Positions 63,271 to 64,000 of a DNA stretch of 64,000 nt are shown in pieces (the stretch's first letter is position 1; the number at the start of each line of letters is the position of its first letter). Source of the stretch: Dyadobacter sp. CECT 9275 (GTDB lineage: Bacteria > Bacteroidota > Bacteroidia > Cytophagales > Spirosomataceae); contig NZ_CAJRAF010000001.1 in assembly GCF_907164905.1 (NCBI RefSeq), forward strand, positions 1,151,001 to 1,215,000. Direction: 5' to 3'. Below the pieces are notes generated by a model, which saw only the letters and a list, made by a program, of their open reading frames with translations, had not been told where the DNA came from and searched no databases. The translations under genes were made by a program, and so were the position numbers.

Positions 63271-64000
63271 ATACAATGGATCATGTGATTTTTTCTGAAA
63301 TAGCAGAGCAAGTTTCTGATTTTGATCCGATTACGCTGGCGGAGATGGATTCGGTTAAACTCATGGACAGGACCGATTTGAAATTTATGATACCCGTGAG
63401 CAGGTTATCCTACATTTTGTCTCTTGTCCAAAGCCATTACCGCGTGCTGGAAATGGAAAGTAAACGGATCTTCACCTATGAAACTTTGTATTACGACACG
63501 CGTGAGCTCACGCTGTATCATCAGCATCAGGCAGGCCGTTTGAACCGTTACAAGATCCGACACAGAAATTACGTGGATACCAAAGGTTCGTACTTTGAAA
63601 TAAAGCTGAAAAATAACAAAGGGAGAACGATCAAAACAAGGATTAAGAGAGAAATGGGAGGCTGTGGCGGACTGGACGAGCATAGCGGATCGTTTTTGAG
63701 AGGTACTACCAATCTGAATCCGGATCGTTTGAAACCCACCCTTTGGGTTCATTACGGCAGGATTACATTGGTAAGTATATACACCACCGAACGAATCACA
63801 ATTGATCTGGATCTTACTTTTTCTTCTGATGGAAGGAGTCGGGAATTTGGATATGTCGCCATTGTGGAAGTGAAGCATGAGAAAGAGAATTCAGCTTCGT
63901 TTTTCCTCGAAATGATGCGCAGACAACGATTCCGGGAGGGAGGGATCAGTAAATACTGCTTTGGAATGATCAGCATTTTTAGTGGCGTTAAACATAATCG
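63267..64000 (+). CDS. VTC-domain (polyphosphate polymerase-type) protein, C-terminus outside window
   Basis: The frame starts at the ATG overlapping the CotH stop and stays open for 244 codons to the window edge. The VTC tunnel-domain pattern is clear: LMDRTDLKFMIPVSRL, YETLYYDTRELTLYHQH, LNRYKIRHRNYVD, YFEIKLKNNKGRTIKTRI and the late VAIVEVKHE with KYCFGM. The basic residues and the EIK/EVK glutamates correspond to the triphosphate-tunnel polymerase site of yeast Vtc4. It likely makes polyphosphate or handles a triphosphate substrate together with the CotH-type kinase. A membrane protein (DUF4956) is often the next gene; it would lie beyond the edge. Confidence 0.85.
   Translation, partial: MNTMDHVIFSEIAEQVSDFDPITLAEMDSVKLMDRTDLKFMIPVSRLSYILSLVQSHYRVLEMESKRIFTYETLYYDTRELTLYHQHQAGRLNRYKIRHRNYVDTKGSYFEIKLKNNKGRTIKTRIKREMGGCGGLDEHSGSFLRGTTNLNPDRLKPTLWVHYGRITLVSIYTTERITIDLDLTFSSDGRSREFGYVAIVEVKHEKENSASFFLEMMRRQRFREGGISKYCFGMISIFSGVKHN

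Noticed and set aside
1..64000. tRNA, rRNA, CRISPR arrays, insertion sequences and prophage genes
   Set aside because: I scanned for T-arm-like sequences, regular repeat-spacer patterns and transposase or integrase motifs and saw none.

Overview
The window is a stretch of bacterial chromosome from a member of the Bacteroidota, most probably Cytophagales (the Dyadobacter/Spirosoma kind). This rests on the gene families: a GWxTD-domain lipoprotein, a DUF5777 barrel, a DUF5686/CarboxypepD_reg outer-membrane protein, a C-terminal type IX secretion sorting domain, -7 promoter boxes of the TAnnTTTG type, and an RND pump fused to its TolC channel. Genus is inference. I see no tRNA, rRNA, insertion sequence, phage gene or CRISPR array. 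The left edge cuts a response regulator and the right edge cuts a VTC-domain polymerase.

Layout. 1-9074: an OmpR-type two-component system, then a Rieske protein, a beta-barrel protein, a YceI-like protein, a CzcA-type RND pump fused to TolC and its adaptor. Four CTTAAG-like repeats spaced exactly 11 bp sit before the Rieske gene and look like the operator of the neighbouring regulator. 9123-11343: iron handling (ferritin-like/VIT1 transporter, DUF892 protein) and a lone receiver. 11627-17000: an orphan polytopic membrane protein, a small cluster (cupin, carboxymuconolactone decarboxylase-like, exported hydrolase), an NAD-binding protein and a Crp/Fnr regulator next to a perfect TGTGA-N6-TCACA site.

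17266-34093 is a potassium and signalling region: a TPR histidine kinase, two sigma-54 activator genes facing away from each other, a 2TM protein (with a second perfect TGTGA-N6-TCACA site upstream), kup, then kdpFABC with two extra unannotated small membrane ORFs around kdpF, a porin, a KdpD sensor module without a kinase, and a separate membrane histidine kinase. No KdpE is present; the sigma-54 response regulator upstream is a plausible substitute.

34216-38042 is a three-gene export operon (TolC, HlyD, ABC membrane domain) whose ABC protein lacks its ATPase domain. 38694-43558 is housekeeping and lipid metabolism on the minus strand: rlmB, GWxTD lipoprotein, a 2,4-dienoyl-CoA reductase and dienoyl-CoA isomerase pair for polyunsaturated fatty acid oxidation, and pyrB. 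44142-50423 holds a T9SS-exported SGNH-like esterase, a Gre-like factor, yebC, an ElaA acetyltransferase, a possible small RNA locus, a YbjQ-like protein, a nitroreductase and an ABC ATPase. 50427-59028 carries a DUF5686 outer-membrane protein, a SanA-like protein, parC, a CoA-type Nudix hydrolase and an FAD-dependent oxidoreductase. 59163-64000 is an extracytoplasmic set: GH9 glycosidase, ThuA-domain protein, CotH-kinase lipoprotein and an overlapping VTC-domain polyphosphate-polymerase-type gene.

The best candidates for something new are the ATPase-less exporter operon, the kdp locus architecture (extra small ORFs, split KdpD, sigma-54 regulators), the 11-bp operator array, the two Crp-type palindromes, and a probable non-coding RNA ending at 48194.
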